From Sulfuritalea sp. (lineage in GTDB: Bacteria > Pseudomonadota > Gammaproteobacteria > Burkholderiales > Rhodocyclaceae): DNA of 6,167 nt. The notes under the pieces are model-generated. The model did not search any database and was not told where the DNA came from. It saw nothing but the letters and a program-made list of their open reading frames with translations. This document shows positions 5,178 through 6,167 of this stretch, one piece after another. Location: NCBI GenBank assembly GCA_022843505.1, contig JALHNN010000178.1, positions 1-6,167 on the forward strand, written 5' to 3'. Positions within the stretch are counted from its first letter, which is position 1. Each line of letters starts with the position of its first letter. A program made the position numbers and the translations under genes.

Positions 5178-5775
5178 CGGTGACGCCGTGTCGTGAGCGC
5201 CGACTCCTGACCGACTCCGGATGCAGGATGCCGAGCAGGGTCTTCTGCAGCATCCTGATCGCCTCGGGCGACTCGATTTCCATGACCTGGTCTACCGCCC
5301 ACAGGCGATCCTTCTCCGGCAGGGTTTCCTTGATGCAGGCGGCGAAGCAGCGCCGAAAGCCGAAGTCCGGACCGGTCGCATCGAAGCCGAAATCGGCATA
5401 CTCGTCGCTGCGCCGGTTGTAGAGCTCGAGGAAGTTTCTTCCGGCCTCACCGGGAAGCAGATCGGGCAACAGGGCTTCGCGCGCCTCCTCGACCATCTGC
5501 GCCAGGCGCTTCACCAGCGCCACCGTGAATTCGGCGCGCTGCTCCGCTTCCAGATCGTCATGGGCGATGCGGTCCGCCGCCAGCGCGAGGAACACTAGGT
5601 ACTCGCAGACGAAATCGAACCAGCCGCGGCCGACCTCGATATCGTAATCCGCCTCGCGCATGCGCGTGATCGACTCCTGGCCGAGCTTCCAGGCCAGCAT
5701 GGCGATCACGCTGGCATGCTCCGCCATGCCGCGCGGCCGGCCGGAGTGGAAGCTGTTGCGGAGACGTAGTGCCAT
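5170..5775 (-). CDS. Helical protein of unknown function (201 aa)
   Basis: I do not recognise this protein. It looks soluble and mostly alpha-helical, with charged segments alternating with hydrophobic ones. The most distinctive stretches are MREADYDIEVGRGWFDFVCEYLV in the 39-61 region, LYNRRSDEYADFGF (118-131) and LWAVDQVMEIESPEAIRMLQKTLL in the 158-181 region. The hydrophobic run around 52-67 (WFDFVCEYLVFLALAA) is short and contains acidic residues, so it is more likely a buried helix than a membrane span. The start is ATG at 5775 with AAGGA about 5-6 nt upstream; GMAEHAS (residue 17) is a possible alternative. The last roughly 15 residues are Arg-rich (SVRSRRSRHGVTGE) and encoded by the 11-bp tandem and 24-bp dispersed repeats, so the tail may be recent. 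It overlaps the dioxygenase gene by 8 nt, so the two are probably coexpressed. Confidence 0.85.
   Translation of the reverse strand: MALRLRNSFHSGRPRGMAEHASVIAMLAWKLGQESITRMREADYDIEVGRGWFDFVCEYLVFLALAADRIAHDDLEAEQRAEFTVALVKRLAQMVEEAREALLPDLLPGEAGRNFLELYNRRSDEYADFGFDATGPDFGFRRCFAACIKETLPEKDRLWAVDQVMEIESPEAIRMLQKTLLGILHPESVRSRRSRHGVTGE
5184..5207. repeat. 24-bp dispersed repeat, copy 2
   Basis: This second copy of the repeat at 2420-2443 (23/24 identical, same orientation) lies inside the last codons of the 201-residue gene and ends 6 nt before the dioxygenase GTG. It therefore occupies the place where that gene's ribosome binding site would be expected. Confidence 0.75.
5200..5221. repeat. 11-bp tandem repeat, two units
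   Basis: CCGACTCCTGA (5200-5210) is followed directly by CCGACTCCGGA (5211-5221), differing at one base. The first eight bases of the unit also form the end of the 24-bp repeat at both of its sites (2436-2443 and 5200-5207). It lies in the 3' end of the 201-residue gene. Eleven is not a multiple of three, so a gain or loss of one unit would shift that gene's reading frame. Confidence 0.6.
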
Positions 5776-5811
5776 TGGTTTCCTTGTTCGAGCGTAGCGA
5801 GCTAACTAGTC

Positions 5812-5865
5812 ACCCCCGCCCGGGCGGGGGTCGGGGGGTGGGGGCGATCAATTCGCCGCTAGCGG
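5812..5865. other. Structured GC-rich intergenic segment: palindrome, G-quadruplex motif, small hairpins
   Basis: The 95-bp gap between the DsrC-like gene and the 201-residue gene contains no ORF but much structure. A perfect 20-bp palindrome centred at 5821/5822 (5812-5831) reads as A, five C, GCCC and its mirror complement. Overlapping it, the plus strand has four G-runs of 3, 5, 6 and 5 bases with loops of 1, 2 and 1 nt (5822-5844), a canonical G-quadruplex pattern. Next come GGCGA/TCGCC around 5 nt (5843-5857) and the palindrome CCGCTAGCGG (5856-5865), 5 nt beyond the DsrC-like stop. No U-run follows, so a simple intrinsic terminator is not evident. The plus strand is the template for the flanking genes, so a quadruplex could stall transcription between them. 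Confidence 0.6.
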
Positions 5866-5870
5866 GTACG

Positions 5871-6167
5871 TCAGTACCCACCCTTACCAAATGGTTTGGT
5901 CAGGCCGGCGATCTTGACGCCCTGCTTGGCGGCGCCGCCATCGGGGAAGAGTTCGAACATGCGCGCGCTCGAGACATCGGCGATGACCTGTTCCTCTTCC
6001 AGCATTTTCATCATGTTGCGCAGGTTCGGCGTGTGGCCGTCCTCCTGGTACTTGCGGCGCAGGAAATTGATGATGGCGCGGTGGTCGTCGGTCAGGGCAA
6101 TGCCCTGCTCGGCGGCGATGGCCTCCACCGCCTCCTCGCTGAAATCGGCTTCCAGCAGGTAACCGTC
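5871..6167 (-). CDS. DsrC/TusE-family protein lacking cysteines, partial (missing the first few residues)
   Basis: The last 98 residues are present; the frame is open to the right edge and family members are about 105-112 residues, so only a short N-terminus is missing. DsrC and TusE are sulfur-carrier proteins: DsrC serves dissimilatory sulfite reductase and TusE serves tRNA 2-thiouridine synthesis. The fold is recognisable from DGYLLEADFSEEAVEAIAAE (visible residues 1-20), LTDDHRAIINFLRRKY (25-40), RNMMKML (50-56), then FELFPDGGAAKQGVKIAGL (71-89) and KPFGKGGY at the end. The conserved C-terminal arm should carry Cys in AKQxCK and a penultimate Cys in PTGCV. Here these are Val84 and Lys95, and no Cys occurs anywhere in the visible protein. 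It therefore cannot carry sulfur as persulfide in the usual way, and a regulatory or protein-binding role is likelier. GTG at 6128 is in frame but is not the true start, because homology continues upstream. Confidence 0.88.
   Translation of the reverse strand, partial: DGYLLEADFSEEAVEAIAAEQGIALTDDHRAIINFLRRKYQEDGHTPNLRNMMKMLEEEQVIADVSSARMFELFPDGGAAKQGVKIAGLTKPFGKGGY

Noticed and set aside
3303..5183. Long plus-strand open frame of 626 codons.
   Set aside because: It is antisense to the HDOD and dioxygenase genes, has a low-complexity composition rich in Arg, Gly, Ala and Asp, and no recognisable domain. It is the usual mirror frame of GC-rich genes.

Overview
The window is GC-rich (about two-thirds G+C by eye, strongly G/C-ending codons) and densely coding. 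It looks chromosomal, from a proteobacterium. The PaaA N-terminus, the pyruvate kinase type and the DsrC/TusE-family protein best suit a metabolically versatile beta- or gammaproteobacterium; a Rhodocyclales-like betaproteobacterium is my guess, not something the sequence proves. I see no tRNA, rRNA, insertion sequence, phage gene or CRISPR array.

Left block (1-2106, minus strand). The first gene is the 5' part of paaA, the catalytic subunit of phenylacetyl-CoA epoxidase, which runs off the left edge. It has its own AT-rich control region (about 554-637): a near-consensus sigma70 promoter, a perfect long-spaced inverted repeat spanning that promoter that resembles a PaaX-type operator, and a 10-bp hairpin in the leader. 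Upstream lies pyk, a full-length pyruvate kinase with a candidate promoter of its own.

Middle (2107-2461). A 45-codon plus-strand ORF diverges from pyk. It has a good ribosome binding site and a small hairpin just before it. It converges on the next minus-strand gene across a 60-bp gap that holds one copy of a 24-bp dispersed repeat.

Right block (2462-6167, minus strand). Five genes share one direction. In transcription order they are: a DsrC/TusE-family protein with no cysteine in its visible part (truncated at the right edge); an unrecognised 201-residue helical protein; a TauD/TfdA-type Fe(II)/2-oxoglutarate dioxygenase overlapping it by 8 nt; an HDOD protein that keeps HD-type metal ligands; and a metallo-beta-lactamase-fold hydrolase 13 nt further on. 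The last two look translationally linked and could be a signalling pair. The first three could be a sulfur-related or regulatory module, but no substrate can be read from sequence. The gap between the first two genes is unusual: a 20-bp GC palindrome, a canonical G-quadruplex motif and smaller palindromes within 95 bp. The second copy of the 24-bp repeat forms the 3' end of the 201-residue gene, just before the dioxygenase start codon.

The points most worth a second look are the cysteine-free DsrC paralogue and its neighbours, the dispersed repeat at two gene ends, and the paaA operator.
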